Source: Patiria miniata | Lineage: Eukaryota > Echinodermata > Asteroidea > Valvatida > Asterinidae | NCBI RefSeq assembly: GCF_015706575.1 | Contig: NW_024037069.1 | Span: forward strand, 38,213,315-38,277,314 | Direction of reading: 5' to 3' | DNA length: 64,000 bases | Shown here: piece by piece, positions 32,761-61,660 of the stretch | Position numbering within the stretch: position 1 is the stretch's first letter | Layout: each line of letters opens with the position of its first letter | Notes under the pieces: model-generated | The model's database searches: none | Told to the model about the DNA's origin: nothing | What the model saw: the letters and a program-made list of their open reading frames with translations, nothing else | Program-made: the position numbers and the translations under genes

Positions 32761-34724
32761 GTTCGTTTTTTTGGTAGTTGTGTGGGTTTTGAATCTGAAT
32801 TACTTTAGCAATGTAATACATGATTGATGAGGTCTTTCATAGAATGAATGCTAGTTTAATTTGCCTTTAAACGCTAGTGTTCTGTTATTGTTGTACACAA
32901 AAACATGTAGACATGACAGCTTTCTACTTTTGTTTAATGCACGCAATGCAATCTATCTCGAACAGCCTTTTTTTTAAAGAAGGAAACTCCATAGGCATAT
33001 TGAAAAGAAAACCGATAGCAGTGCTGCTTTCAATAATAACCACCTTTGTTTTTACTTAAAAATCCAGCTAAGAGCGAAAGTTGTTTTTTCTCTTCACACT
33101 CGCAAGCCTTGGGCCAAGGATACTCTGCTATAAGTTACTTTAATTTCATATAATCCATAATTTTATAGATTAAGTTTAAAATGAAGACTTTATTTCCAAA
33201 ACATGCCATTTTGTTCCCTTTTGGAATCCCGCTCTCTCCTAGCTGCCCAAAGTCAGTTTTGTCGGGTTTTAAATCGTTAAACATAATTTAAGAAGACAAT
33301 AAAGGAAAAATGGAGTTCAGAAACAGCTCTTATATTGTTTTGTATTCTTTATAAACTTTGATAAACGTGCAAATCCCCCCCCCCCTTTTTTTTTTAACTT
33401 GATGGATACATATCGCGTTTTTGGAAATAAAGTCTTCATATGTCTAGAAGAAATAACAGGTATTTTATACACAATTCACTTCCTTATACTACAGACAAAA
33501 AGAAACCAACATTAACATTTTCTATATATACATATATACAGTCCCAACACTGAGCAAGTTACTGGCAACAATTTCAGTTTCATATAAGCTTGAACATCTC
33601 CATACAATATATTATCTCTGTGTGTAATGTATGATAACACTGATCCATTTAAAGCATTAGGTACATGGAAGAAAATAAGATAAGAAAATATCTTATCTTT
33701 TCGTGATTATTGTGACCTTTTGTAGTAAATATTGTGATATTTTACATGAATATTGTGATCACAGGTAAATTAACTCCTGTATTTTATTTTTGACCTTATA
33801 TTTGCACTTTTACAGGAAAAAAAATATATCATGTGCAACAAAGAAGTATCCCTTAAAAATTCGAACACTAAAAACAGATAGTGATTTCATTAAAAAAATG
33901 TGTTTCCTTAGTAAACTAAAACGGCACTGGAGAGCTATGGTATGGGGGACTTTAACTCTACCCTAAAATACCATGCTGTACTCAACATTCTCAACAAAAA
34001 ATAGTCAAAATTCGACAAACCTTTCCCTCAAAAATCTTAATTCCCAACAATGTCTGCCAAAAGGTCCCCAATTTGTTTTCAGTAATCAGTATCCCTAAAA
34101 CAAAATGGTACCCCTAATTTGTTATAAGTATATAACTGGCCGAATTCATCATTAAGTTCTATGATGAGATTTTACAGATTAAATATGATCTCATGATTCG
34201 ATGTATATAATTTGATATAAGATAGCACAGATAGTTAAACATCTGTGCAATACCTTTCAGTTCCGACAATGTTCTTTACAAAGCTGCTGCAGGCAAAAAT
34301 AACCTTGCAAAACAAATAAATAAAGTAACTGCGAATAAATGATGATTCCTTAAAACTTTTCTAATGGCAAAATATACTTTCAAGAAAGTCAAGCTTTTGA
34401 AGCACACTTCGTATAGAGCACACAATTGAATAGCACCTTAACTACAGTAGACAAAAACTACTTCGTTTCAATAAGTTTTATATACAGCTGAAAATTCTAA
34501 ACAAATTTGTCATTTCTAACTTTTAGTGTCATGAGTCATTGCATCATCACTCACAACATGTATATTACATTTCATGCAGACTATAGCTCATCATTGCATG
34601 CGATAAAGCTACGTAGCTTTACAATAATATTCAGATAAGGGGATCGGAAGGTTGGAATGGAAGTACTATGAACTCCATTTGTCAGGTTTAACATGTACAA
34701 GGAACAGGTCAGATTTCTTTTGTT

Positions 34725-35093
34725 CAATAAATAATAATAATAGTATTTATAAAGTGCGCGTATCCACCAGGACTGGTGCTCAAGGCGCTACATCATTGTT
34801 ACCCCTGCTCATTGGGCCCATGAAACATTCCAAATACCATCTCAGCTCCCCGGGGAGTATACAGCTCCATGCTGCCTGTTAGGCGCAAGGAAGCTAATTT
34901 AATCACAGTGACCATCTCTGCCCACACAGGTAACCCATTGGTGGAGAGAAGCAATGAGTGACAAAGTGCCTTGCCCATGGGCAAAGGCACCATGAACCCA
35001 GGCTGGACTCGAACCCACAACCTGCAGCTTTACACGCAGACACAAATCCAATGCTCTTAACCACGAGGCCACTGTGGCCACAGCACTTCAACC
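34725..35093 (-). repeat. tRNA-derived SINE, minus orientation
   Basis: Read on the minus strand, the head has GTGGCCTCGTGGTTAAGAG and a GGTTCGAGTCC B box, and the tail ends in a reduced-GC stretch and ATT repeats. The body, including ATCTCAGCTCCC and GTATACAGCTC segments, matches the copy at 48205-48560. Confidence 0.8.
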
Positions 35094-35119
35094 ATTTTCC
35101 ATTCTTCCTTGTTTACTGG

Positions 35120-35340
35120 TAAATACCCTGTACATGTACACAACAGTGGCTTTTGCTCTAATTTTCAGAAATGGATGGATTTGGAGGTCAGTATTTTAAA
35201 GCAAATATTGTTACACTGACCTTTTTAAAGTTTTGTGTTCATGGATGCTGGGAAAACCAAGAAAAAACTCTGAGCAATTTATAGACATCAGGGAGTGTCA
35301 GGTCAAGCTGGCTTGCACCCGTCCCCCTTAGTTAGTTTTG
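35120..35340. repeat. Truncated copy of the TTAA AGGGAA-family MITE
   Basis: The segment GTGGCTTTTGCTCTAATT through GAGTGTCAGGTCAAGC matches the left half of the element at 42794-43326. Its outer end and right half are missing. Confidence 0.5.
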
Positions 35341-36056
35341 TTATTTAATATTTGAAAATGTAGTACATTACCTTTTAACTTATACAAATATTTTAATTTT
35401 CTATGAAATTTTCAAACAGGCATTAAGGATGTAATGAGAACTAGATCTTCAAAGTGGCATTACCTCAGCTCATCAACCAATTTGATTTTTGTTTCTCTTC
35501 AAGCAAAGTTAAACTTCCTTTTTCTTTATTGCAACTAAAAAAACCTTTTTCTATTTTTTTTTGTCAAATTTTTTTTATGATTATTTGATCATCCTTAGAT
35601 TACTGAAAGTCCATACTTTTGTTGGCAACTGGAGTACAAAATTAACAAGACATGCAAAGACCACAAAATTAGTCACTGCATCGAGATTGATATATATGTA
35701 ACTACAATTAATGGAACTGGGGGGGGGGGGAGGGCCCACTTGCCCAACAGTTTCACCCAAGTGCCCCTCTTGCAGACATAAATGTGCCCCCTGCAGCATA
35801 AATGTGCCCCCTCGCCATGAAAAACAACTGGCCTAAAAGTTTGGATAATTTGTTTTCAGAAACCATTTCCCATTGCAGCTTGGAACCAAATTAAAAATTG
35901 TTTCAGATTCATCAGGTTGGGAAAATGGGAGAAATCATTCCCACCATTTTAATTTGGTTTTTCAGACAGTAGGGCAATTCATTATGACAATTGGTTTCCA
36001 AATGAACATTTCAAGTGATCTACATTTTCAGACAGTTCCTCACAAACTGTCACACA

Positions 36057-38684
36057 TTACACAATTACCTCATATCTATCCGGGGTGCGGTCTTCGTTCA
36101 AGACATCCTTCAAGCGCTGCCAGAAAACAGCCCTCTCATCGGCATTGGCTGGCCACTTGAGGTACGTCTTCTTCTTGATGGCACGATGGATATGATCATA
36201 CTTGGACAACTTCTTTGGGGGAAGGTCTTCCAAGAGGACAAGTATCAGGGCATCTTGATAGTTGATGAACAACCTACTCATTGTCACACGCCTCTCAAAG
36301 CTGCACCAGTTGCTCTCCAGGTAGCTCTGGGATAAGACGCAAATGGTGCGGCGGCTGCTGTCCACCGACTCGATGATGTTGTCCACTATCTCCTTCCCCG
36401 GCTCAAAGTCGCGGCCGTGGTGGCAGAGTCTGAAGGGTTCCTCTCCCGTCTCAAGTTCCGGTATTAATTTCTCCGCCACCCATTCTTCATCAGCACCACT
36501 GTAGGAGATAAAGGCATCATAGTCAAACACCTTCTCATAGCCATTATGCCTCTTTGATCGCCGGTAGTTTGCTCTCACCACTAAGTAGATGTAGTACACC
36601 TTCCAACGGTATACAACCAAGATACAAGCCAAAAGAAGGAACGAAAAGCTTGCAACACCTATGCCGATCCAGTCCTTCAATGGTAACTTATGATCGCAGT
36701 TCAAATCTTCCGGGTGGAAGCTCATCAAGGGCTTGTTTCTCATGCCCGGGGGTGAAGCACACAGACACAAGCTCAGGTTACCGATCGTTACTTGAGTATC
36801 ATCAATGAAGTCGCGAAACCATTCTTGTTCACAGCCGCAGGAGAACGGATTACCACAGATGTACAAGATCTTCAGTGTCTTCAGAATTGGGGTCAGCATG
36901 GTTTTGTTCACGACGTTGATGAGGTTCTTGTGTAGGTCGAGGTACTCAAGTTCCTTAAGACCATCCAACGCTTTGCCCGAGATTTCGGAGAGTTTGTTGT
37001 TGCTCAGATGCAATGTCTTGAGATGTCCCAAGTCATGGAAGGCACCAATGGGAACATTTTGGAAGCCATTGAAAGAAAGGTCAAGCTTTCTCAGAGAGAC
37101 CAGCTTTCTCAAAAACATGCTGGGACTCTCCTCCTGAGGATTCGGCGGGTGCCACAAGTTGTCGAAGTGGTTATGGTCCAAGTACAATGTCTCAAGTCTT
37201 CCGAGTGAACTAAAGGTATCCTGATGGAAGTTATCCATGTTGTTATTGCTCAGATCCAAAAAGCGGAGTTCCAACAGACCTGCAAATGGTGAAGGCACAA
37301 TGTCAATATTCGAAAGCCAAACCTTCTTGAGATTCAACTTCGTCAATTTAGAGAGGGTCTTGAATGAGTCCATCTTAAGACGAATGTGCCTGTCCTTCAG
37401 CAACTTGCTTCCGCTTAAGTCTAGGTCAGTAAGGTCTCCAAGATCCTGGAATTCGTCACCAGTTAGGGTCTGAGAAATCTTGTTCTTCGACAGATAGAGA
37501 CGTTGTAAATTGATAAGTCCTTGGAAGGGACCACCTTGGGACAGTGATGCAATCAAGTTGTCATTGAGATTTAGAGTCAGAAGCTGTGTGTTATGTTTGA
37601 AAGTTCCCGGCTCTATTTCTTTCAGGGAATTGCTTCCCATGTACAGGGATTCCAGAGCAGTTAACCCAGCTAGAGCATTCAGGCTGATGGTGGTTATAGA
37701 GTTATTGTACAGCTGCAGAACTTTCAGATGAGCCAGATTAGGACCAAAGCTGTCATCATCCAACCCAGTTATGTCATTCAGAGATAGATCCAGTTCTTCG
37801 AGTGTGGAGTCTCCCAGACCAATAAACATTGAAGAGGTCAAGTTTTTTAGACTGAGGGAACGCAGATCCAGCTTGTGAATCTCAGCTGAACTCACAGCTG
37901 CACTCACGTTTGCCAAGAGGGAAGGTAGTGGAGGGAGTTTTGCAAACGAATGAGTCAAATCCAAAGTTCCTACTCCATGGAAAGGATCGAGAGTGTCTGT
38001 GTCAACGTTTTCAATGGAATTGTAGGACAGGTCAAGTACTTGCAATTGCGATCCTGCCAGGGCCTGGAAGTCATTTCTGCCAAGACTTGTGATGCCATTT
38101 GCAGCCAGGTTGAGCACCTTGAGTGACCTGAGAATGAGATGCGTACCAAAATCTGCTGTCTTGATCATGGTCTTCTCAAGCAGCAATGTAGTAAGAGTCC
38201 TGTTGATTGGTATCAGGAACTCTGGAAAGCCTCTCCTCAAGTTGTTGTTCTGCCAAGACAGGTCCAGTGTCTTCAGTTTAGTGAAGGAAGCAAAGGCATC
38301 TTCGGGTATCTTATTGATCTGGTTTTTGGATAGATACAGGTGCTCTAACTGCTTCTGGTCTGCAAAGTAGCCTCTTTCAAGCTTGGAGACACTATTGTGA
38401 GACAGGTTCAGGAGCCGGAGGTTGACGAGTCCTGTCAGAGAGGTGTCGATCTTGCTGATCCGGTTGTGGGACACCAGCAAGATCTGGGTCGTTTTCGGAA
38501 TTCCAGATGGGATGTTCAAGAGACCCCGGTTCCGGCAGTCGACAAAAGTGGCATTGACTATCTTGCATGGGAATTTCGCCGACTGCCCATCATGAGTGAT
38601 CTGTCTTAAAGACAGAAAATTGAAGAAAGATGCTGCCTGATGGGCAGAAGCAAGGAGAACAACAAGCACGGCCAAGCACTTCAT
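36057..38684 (-). CDS. Toll-like receptor, single coding exon
   Basis: 875 aa in one exon. The start at 38684 was preferred over an in-frame ATG at 38801 because it begins a signal peptide (MKCLAVLVVLLASAHQAASF) and a splice acceptor lies between them at 38750. The ectodomain has about 20 or more leucine-rich repeats, starting with a Cys-containing cap (FPCKIVNATFVDCRNRGL) and ending with one LRRCT at about 612-670 (NPFSCGCEQEWF). A transmembrane helix follows at about 672-692. The TIR domain spans about 716-865 with box 1 FDYDAFISYS, box 2 RDFEPGKEI and box 3 FW. One cysteine cluster next to the membrane puts it in the vertebrate-like group rather than the Drosophila Toll-like multi-cluster group. 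It should be a plasma or endosomal membrane receptor signalling through MyD88-type adaptors; the ligand cannot be told. It could be one of a large family, as in echinoderms. Confidence 0.95.
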   Translation of the reverse strand: MKCLAVLVVLLASAHQAASFFNFLSLRQITHDGQSAKFPCKIVNATFVDCRNRGLLNIPSGIPKTTQILLVSHNRISKIDTSLTGLVNLRLLNLSHNSVSKLERGYFADQKQLEHLYLSKNQINKIPEDAFASFTKLKTLDLSWQNNNLRRGFPEFLIPINRTLTTLLLEKTMIKTADFGTHLILRSLKVLNLAANGITSLGRNDFQALAGSQLQVLDLSYNSIENVDTDTLDPFHGVGTLDLTHSFAKLPPLPSLLANVSAAVSSAEIHKLDLRSLSLKNLTSSMFIGLGDSTLEELDLSLNDITGLDDDSFGPNLAHLKVLQLYNNSITTISLNALAGLTALESLYMGSNSLKEIEPGTFKHNTQLLTLNLNDNLIASLSQGGPFQGLINLQRLYLSKNKISQTLTGDEFQDLGDLTDLDLSGSKLLKDRHIRLKMDSFKTLSKLTKLNLKKVWLSNIDIVPSPFAGLLELRFLDLSNNNMDNFHQDTFSSLGRLETLYLDHNHFDNLWHPPNPQEESPSMFLRKLVSLRKLDLSFNGFQNVPIGAFHDLGHLKTLHLSNNKLSEISGKALDGLKELEYLDLHKNLINVVNKTMLTPILKTLKILYICGNPFSCGCEQEWFRDFIDDTQVTIGNLSLCLCASPPGMRNKPLMSFHPEDLNCDHKLPLKDWIGIGVASFSFLLLACILVVYRWKVYYIYLVVRANYRRSKRHNGYEKVFDYDAFISYSGADEEWVAEKLIPELETGEEPFRLCHHGRDFEPGKEIVDNIIESVDSSRRTICVLSQSYLESNWCSFERRVTMSRLFINYQDALILVLLEDLPPKKLSKYDHIHRAIKKKTYLKWPANADERAVFWQRLKDVLNEDRTPDRYEVIV

Positions 38685-38749
38685 GATAAGGGCGGTTAAG
38701 TTGTCTTTTCTTGAAAGCCAGGTGATGAACTCCGCAGAGAACTTACATG
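38685..38749 (-). other. 5' UTR part of the Toll-like receptor coding exon
   Basis: Minus-strand acceptor CGTTTACAG ends at 38750, followed by untranslated sequence up to the ATG at 38684. A matching strong donor (GTGGTG then GTAAGTATTT) is at 40941-40947, so a non-coding first exon probably ends at 40947. This pairing is inferred. Confidence 0.45.
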
Positions 38750-38819
38750 CTGTAAACGGGGAGAAAAATTGGTTCAATGACAATTGTGTTGTAACAGTCA
38801 CAAAAGTTCTTAATATTGA

Positions 38820-39762
38820 CAGAAAACAATGCAGGAGTTAAGCATCAATTAAGTATAATGATCTTAATGTTTAGAAAACAATTCAAGACATCATTCAAAA
38901 AAAGTAAAACTGTGCTGAGGGAAACTCCAATTATAATTAAAAAAAAAACCAGATCGATGCTGTGGTGTTTATGAAGGCTGGCCGTTTAAGACCTAAATTT
39001 GCAATTCTGTTGTGTTTTGTACATAATCACAGTGGCAGTACCGCAAAAATCTGTGCATTCAATCACCCCATGCAGTTTAAAACATTAAACTGCATGATGG
39101 AGTGCCTGCCGGGCCACACTTTGCCCTTAGGCTAAAAAAGAAAGTTTCTTGTCCAAGATGTTTGAAGAAAGGAAGGAGACGGCCCTTTTTACACCAAGAT
39201 GGTTGATTTTCGCAGAGAGCAGATGGATTCTTCCACAATTTCTCGTCGATTTTGCTAATAATTGTGTGTCTAAAGAAGACATCACCCTTTCTTCCAGATT
39301 TTGAAATTGCATACATTTAGGTAAAATTTTTACTGAAACCAATCAAATAAAAGGCAAAATAGATTGTAAATGTATGATAAAAAAAACCCAAAGGAGGCAG
39401 GCGAGGAAGAGAAACTTGTCAAATTTTTTCCTTGGAATATGGCCTAATGGGCGACACCCGCAAACCATGCAGATTCCTTCTTTGAAAGATAATACATGGA
39501 TAGACACAGTAACTGGGGCGCTAGAACTAATGTTTTCAATTTTTGTCTGTCATGTCTTTGGTCAGACGACCAACCAACTACAACAGAGTGAACTGACAAA
39601 AAAAAAAAAAAAAGGAGTCCCAGCGTCCCAGACAAAATTGTAGCCCGATGTCGGTCAAATTTAACCTGGCTTCATCAGTATAGGAACGGTTTAACCCACG
39701 GTACAGGGCCTTAAGACTAAACATGTGTATTATGTTTTATTCATTCCATTCAACAGCATTTT
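38820..39762. other. Putative 5' intron of the Toll-like receptor gene, no recognisable feature
   Basis: AT-rich sequence with A-runs (for example near 39600) and no coding or repeat structure that I can support. Confidence 0.3.
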
Positions 39763-40268
39763 GTAATCCTTATCTTGTGTGAAGAGGGCAGATTTATGAG
39801 GGAAATTACGGGGTAAACAGTTAAAGACCACAACGACAACGACAACCAGAAAACGCCTAAAAAATCAAGATGGGAACTTTGAAAGCTCAATGCAATGAAA
39901 GTTCGATGCTGATTGGCTGATAACAACAATTTTTCTAGTTTTTCTATCAGCAAATCAGCATCAGGCTTCCATTGTACAGTGTCGGGCTTTCACGCGTGTT
40001 GTGAGAAGTACAACGTGCAGGTATCACGTCTTTGACTGCAAAAAAAAAGGTAGGAAAGTCAAAAAAAATTTGCAAGTGCATTTCACGATTACAACAAACA
40101 GTTAATCTGGAGAAAAAAAGACTGCTTTACTTAGCCTGCAAAAGTCACTTTGGAACAGAACTCGTCAAAAAAGACACTTAATTTGGTACTGGGCAGTCAC
40201 CTGCAAAATTGAGTTTTGAACTGAAATCGTGAAAGAACAGTTGTCAGTGTCCTAAAGATAAGGATTAC
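39763..40268. mobile_element. Possible MITE with GTAATCCTTATCTT ends
   Basis: Inverted ends GTAATCCTTATCTT (39763) and AAGATAAGGATTAC (about 40254-40267) enclose about 505 bp. A separate inner hairpin is at about 39893-39974 (GATGCTGATTGGCTGATA against TATCAGCAAATCAGCATC). Confidence 0.5.
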
Positions 40269-40396
40269 CCAGCATTTCAATAAAAGTCGACATCGGACTC
40301 AGTCTCAGCTCATCCCGCCCTTCCTTCTCAAATAGCTCAGCAGAGTATCCGTACGTACTTTTCTACGATACGGAGGAACCCGTTCAACACGCCACA

Positions 40397-40872
40397 TAGC
40401 CCCATAAATGTGGCCAATTTACTGGACTACCTCCGTAAATAAAGGCCATACTTCCACCATGTACAAAAACATGTCGAACTTTGTCAAATTTTGATTTTCA
40501 CATTTAGGCTTAGTTTGTAGTTTATTTTTGCTTTAGAAGCAAACTCGCCTCTTTATAGGCTAATCAGAAAGTGCTGTCTTTTTCAGATGTCTATTTTCGT
40601 GAAATTTCCAGATTCGTTTGCACACGTTTGCGTAACAAAATTTCAACATGAAATTTCACGAAAATTGGACATCTGAAAAAGGCAGTACTTTCTGATATAG
40701 CCTATAAAGGGGGTGAGTATGCTTCTAAAGCAAAAATAAACTACAAACTAAGCCTAAATGTGAAAATCAAAATTTGACAAAGTGCGACATGTTTTTGTAC
40801 ATGACGGGAAAGTGTGGCCTTATTTACGGAGGCAGTCCAGTAAATTGGCCACATTAATTTAATATGGGGCTA
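40397..40872. mobile_element. Full-length palindromic element with perfect 9-bp target duplication
   Basis: The 476-bp unit is an inverted repeat through its whole length, with ends TAGCCCCATA and TATGGGGCTA. Identical CACGCCACA copies flank it at 40388-40396 and 40873-40881. A 9-bp duplication fits Mutator-like or Merlin-type elements rather than hAT (8) or Tc1/mariner (TA). No transposase. Confidence 0.85.
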
Positions 40873-40881
40873 CACGCCACA

Positions 40882-42793
40882 AAACAAACATGCATTGCAA
40901 CAGCTTAATCCATGAATATAAGCCGTGAAAAAAATGAAATACTTACCACCACTTTGAGCCGTAGCTCTGGTAAATTTTAGATGTCACTTTACGAGTTGGA
41001 AACGCGCACTGATTTGGTAAAATTTAGATGAAATGGCGACAAACATTCGATCGGTTAACCGGTTGTTGGCGTTGGAAAATGTGCGAGCAAATTGTAGACC
41101 CTTTCATTCCAATATTGGTAGGTGGTTTGATCCATAGAGCAAGGACAACAGATGTTTGATCCTACTTTGTCAAAACGCGTTCATCCCATTAGGACAAATA
41201 GTCTCAAAGATAAAATTCAAAGTGTATTTTTGTATTCAGTAACACTTTGTCAATGTTTGTGTATCATCTGGTTTCATTGGAGAGTCAAAATTATTCTGTT
41301 TACGAGTCATCAACAATACATGTACCCCTCCGTTATAGTGGTACGACCCACTGGGAAAACCAAGGCAAGTTTGGGAATTCCCCGAATGAGAAATCGGCAC
41401 TGCAGTGTTTGTTATTTGGTCGACAGAGGGCGCGGTTAATTGAATAAGGTCGATTTTGTTCAATCGTGATAAGCTCGAAACCACTGCTACCACCTAAACA
41501 TGAAACTAAAAAATCACTTTGAGAGATAAGCAAATAAAAAAAAAAAAGCGGAACAAAAAACGTAGCTCAGGTAGTAAAGATGTAGGGCTTTGTCATACTG
41601 CAAACCCCACCCAACTATGAAAAATAAATGAGGCCTATATACCGTACCCCCCCCCCCCCGACAAAATGGATGATAAATACAGCTTTTATTTGAAATCACA
41701 AAAACACAAGCTTTGAATTGTGAAGCTAAGTTCAATTTATTAATTTCATCCAGCTACTGACTTCAAATGTCAAAAGAAATTCTGTTTAAAAATGAGAGAA
41801 AAAAAATATCATCAACAATAACAGCCTAGCGCTCACAAATAACAAGCAAACACAACAAATTATTTTACAGTATTGTGTAAGGGGAACATGGTACAAAAGA
41901 CAATTTCCCAGTGAAAACATTCCCAGATACTAGATGACCTATCATACAAGTCAAAAAAACTCAAAACCTTTTTCAAAAGTAACTGCAATGTCCCATGCCA
42001 AAAACTGAAAAATTTCAACTGAAAAGCAAAATAAAGAGAAAGTTTTCCTTCAGATGCATGGGCTCAATTGGACAAGGAATTTACCCCCAATACATCCAAG
42101 TTTGTTTAAAAACAAATTCAAAAGCATAACCTGTTTATAGAAACCCTGCAGATTACGACAAATATTGTTCACAGATATGAGGACAATGCACATTCCGAAC
42201 TGTCTAAGACAAAAAAAGTTGATGACATTGAGTCCAACAAGGACAAACAAGTGAAATAGTTTGACATCTGCTAAATTAAAAACATTTTAACACAGACAGT
42301 TTTAAAAGACAGCAATCCAATTGTGTGCCATTCGCTTAAGCAAAAGCATACTTAAAGGACATCGGCCGTGGATGGTACTTCGAGTGATTTATGATTTACA
42401 CTTTTATACATTAACTGAATTTCAAACAAATACACACAATTTTTAATATTTAGGCTTTTACATAAGTGGGAATCGAATCCTGGACCTTCTGCTCCCTAGT
42501 GCAACATCTTGCCCATCAAGCAACAAACTGGCGGTTTTATCAGTGAAGGGAAAAAAACCAATATTAACACTTAAATCAACCCACTCACAATATTCTATCA
42601 GAAGTCACTAACGGCATATGCAAATTATGGACCACACTTGACTCTCGTTAATACAAACTAAGCAGGATCTGGCCATAATGTTTACTATATCAGATTTTTG
42701 AATTAAGTGGAGCATTGGTCCCATTCATTTTGCAAATAAATGCACAGTGGAGACTATTAAAGGTTTTTATGTTCACTGTAACCAGAATTTGTA
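40882..42793. other. Region around the putative Toll-like receptor promoter, otherwise empty
   Basis: Apart from the putative non-coding exon ending at 40947 (minus), I see no gene. An AGAGGGCGCG motif is at 41425-41434 and a C-run near 41650. Small frames at 41.1-41.7 kb lack family features. Confidence 0.3.
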
Positions 42794-43326
42794 TTAAAGG
42801 GAATGTACACCATTGGCTTTTGCTGTAATTTTCAGAAATGAACTATTTGATGGGTTAGTATAACATATCAAATATTGTTACACTGTCATTTTTGAAGTTT
42901 TGTGTTCGAAAAGGTTGGAAAAACCAAGAAAAACAAAAATGTTCAAGTAGTCTGGTTCCCCTGACTCCACAAAAGATAAAATGGATCAATTTATAGATGA
43001 TGGAAAATTGTAAGGCAAGGGAACCAGTCTAGCTGGCCTGCACCCGTTCATGAACATGTAACCGATAGCAAACAAAATTTGAACTGAAAAAATGGTAAAT
43101 TTGGAGCAGTAGTTGAAAAATAGTTAGGTTTTTCCAATGCTGGTCGGCCGACCACCGTTGGAAATGTATACAAAAAATACAATTTTCTTGAAAATTACTT
43201 CACACCAGGTGCCATAATTTTACAAGATGCTTGAGACTGTCATTTACCAACATCCTAGTAAGGTATTTCGTAAAAACTTGGTAGTTTTATTTTTTGATGT
43301 TTGCAAATGTTGTATATTCCCTTTAA
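42794..43326. mobile_element. TTAA-flanked MITE, AGGGAA family, copy 2
   Basis: TTAA at 42794-42797 and 43323-43326 border inverted ends AGGGAATGTACACCATT and TGTTGTATATTCCCT. The body is an inverted relative of the copy at 23674-24191, including a GGTCGGCCGACC palindrome. Confidence 0.75.
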
Positions 43327-44448
43327 CAGAGTTTGTATCAGAGTCAACTGTACATAAATTACTGACATGAATTTTTCATCAGGGTGTAATATTGACAAGT
43401 TTTATTTATCAATAAGCATTTTTGTATTTGCACAATGTAACAATATGTGCTCTCTACTGCATCTTCACACTTAATCAAAACCACTCCGATTTGCCAAAAT
43501 CTAACACCGTTTGTTTTTCATGATTCCAATGGATTCACAACTGTATGGCCATAACCACTGCAACTTTTTGTGGGCTTGTGTCTCCAGCTGATTGATGCAC
43601 AAATAATGTGATGTTGCATTGCTGTGGCGTTGGATTTTGGCAGAGTTCCTGATATAAAAACTGAGTAAAGGAGTGTTTTTTAAAAACCCATCTAATGAGC
43701 TCCGCACAATGGTATTTTCACCAATCATAACCGTGATTAATATCCTATATGCGTGCACACAATTCCGATACGAGTGCAAAGAAGTCTGACACACGGGGAC
43801 GCGCATGTGACGTGTGGAGTTGGAACGTGCCATGCGGCACTGCAGAGGCACATGTGCCCTAGCCCACGAGCGTATGCCTGAAGGATCAGTACATTGGTGA
43901 CATACCTACAAATACAGAGAAAACAATGCCTGGCCTATTTCAGATCAGTCTGCAAATTTTTTTAATCTGAACAAAACAGAGACACTCGCGGGGACAAAAA
44001 CAGTTTTCTGTGAAATACTATTATTTGTAAGTCTAGGAAAATGCAAATTGAAGTGGTCTTTATTCGAAGATAATATTTACACAGTCAAAGAGAGAGTTAA
44101 ATCACACATACCATCGGACTTTTCCAACCTAGACAAATTTTTCCGACAAAAATGGATATTTTTTTTATAGTCAAGTCAACTTTTGTACTATTTTAAAGTA
44201 CATTCTAAGTTAGTGAAGAAATTAATAAATGTACACGAGACAGCTAAAAATTGGTTGTTAGTTCCAAGCAGATTTTGTCCCTACTTTCACAATCAGTAGC
44301 CTGTAGAATTTGCTAATTGAGTTTAATGTTATCGAGTATCAGTTGCTTTAGAAAATGCAAGAATTTTTTATTTATAAGTTTTCATGGCATAATTTGGTGA
44401 AATTGTGATGACTTGTGGATGGAGGGACTTTAATCGGATGCCTCCTCT
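43327..44448. other. Downstream of U2AF2, probable 3' UTR in part
   Basis: No gene is seen. Minus-strand AATAAA signals are at 44367-44372 (77 bp past the stop) and 43401-43406. A 116-codon frame at 43501-43851 has no recognisable domain. Confidence 0.35.
44367..44372 (-). terminator. Candidate proximal poly(A) signal of U2AF2
   Basis: AATAAA on the minus strand, 77 bp past the U2AF2 stop codon. A distal alternative lies at 43401-43406. Confidence 0.4.
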
Positions 44449-61493
<17,045 letters not shown>

Positions 61494-61660
61494 TCTGAAC
61501 TGTTAACACGTTATATTTTACAACAAATAAGAGAAAGATTTCTTCTTTATTTTGGAGGAAAAGTCAGCAACGTCTATCACGTCGACGTCGGAAACCGGAC
61601 CACGCGCGATATACGGCCGCGCTGGTATGCGCGCCCGGTGAAAAATATATTACATGTAAT
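61494..61660 (-). promoter_or_regulatory. U2AF2 promoter region, CpG-rich
   Basis: The 165 bp upstream of the U2AF2 ATG are locally CpG-rich (CACGTCGACGTCGG, CACGCGCGATATACGGC) with no TATA box, as for a broadly expressed gene. An AGAGGGCGCT motif follows at 61727-61736. Confidence 0.45.

Larger units (their letters stand above)
30460..36056. other. Intergenic stretch between the ependymin-related and Toll-like receptor genes
   Basis: I see no host gene. It contains G-runs near 31.55 and 31.79 kb, a hairpin (31951-32021), an inverted-repeat element (about 32120-32760), a full SINE (34725-35093) and a truncated TTAA-family MITE (about 35120-35340). The right part probably includes the receptor's 3' UTR; a minus-strand AATAAA is at 35525-35530. 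Short frames of 60-168 codons here show no family features. Confidence 0.45.

Noticed and set aside
36554-38609. Several 60-110 codon plus-strand frames
   Set aside because: They are antisense shadows of the Toll-like receptor, whose reading frame carries the LRR and TIR domains.
36057-38801. Longer Toll-like receptor start at 38801
   Set aside because: The extra 39 residues precede a good signal peptide and are crossed by a splice acceptor at 38750.
43501-43851. 116-codon minus-strand frame downstream of U2AF2
   Set aside because: No family features or splice partners; probably chance in the U2AF2 3' flank.
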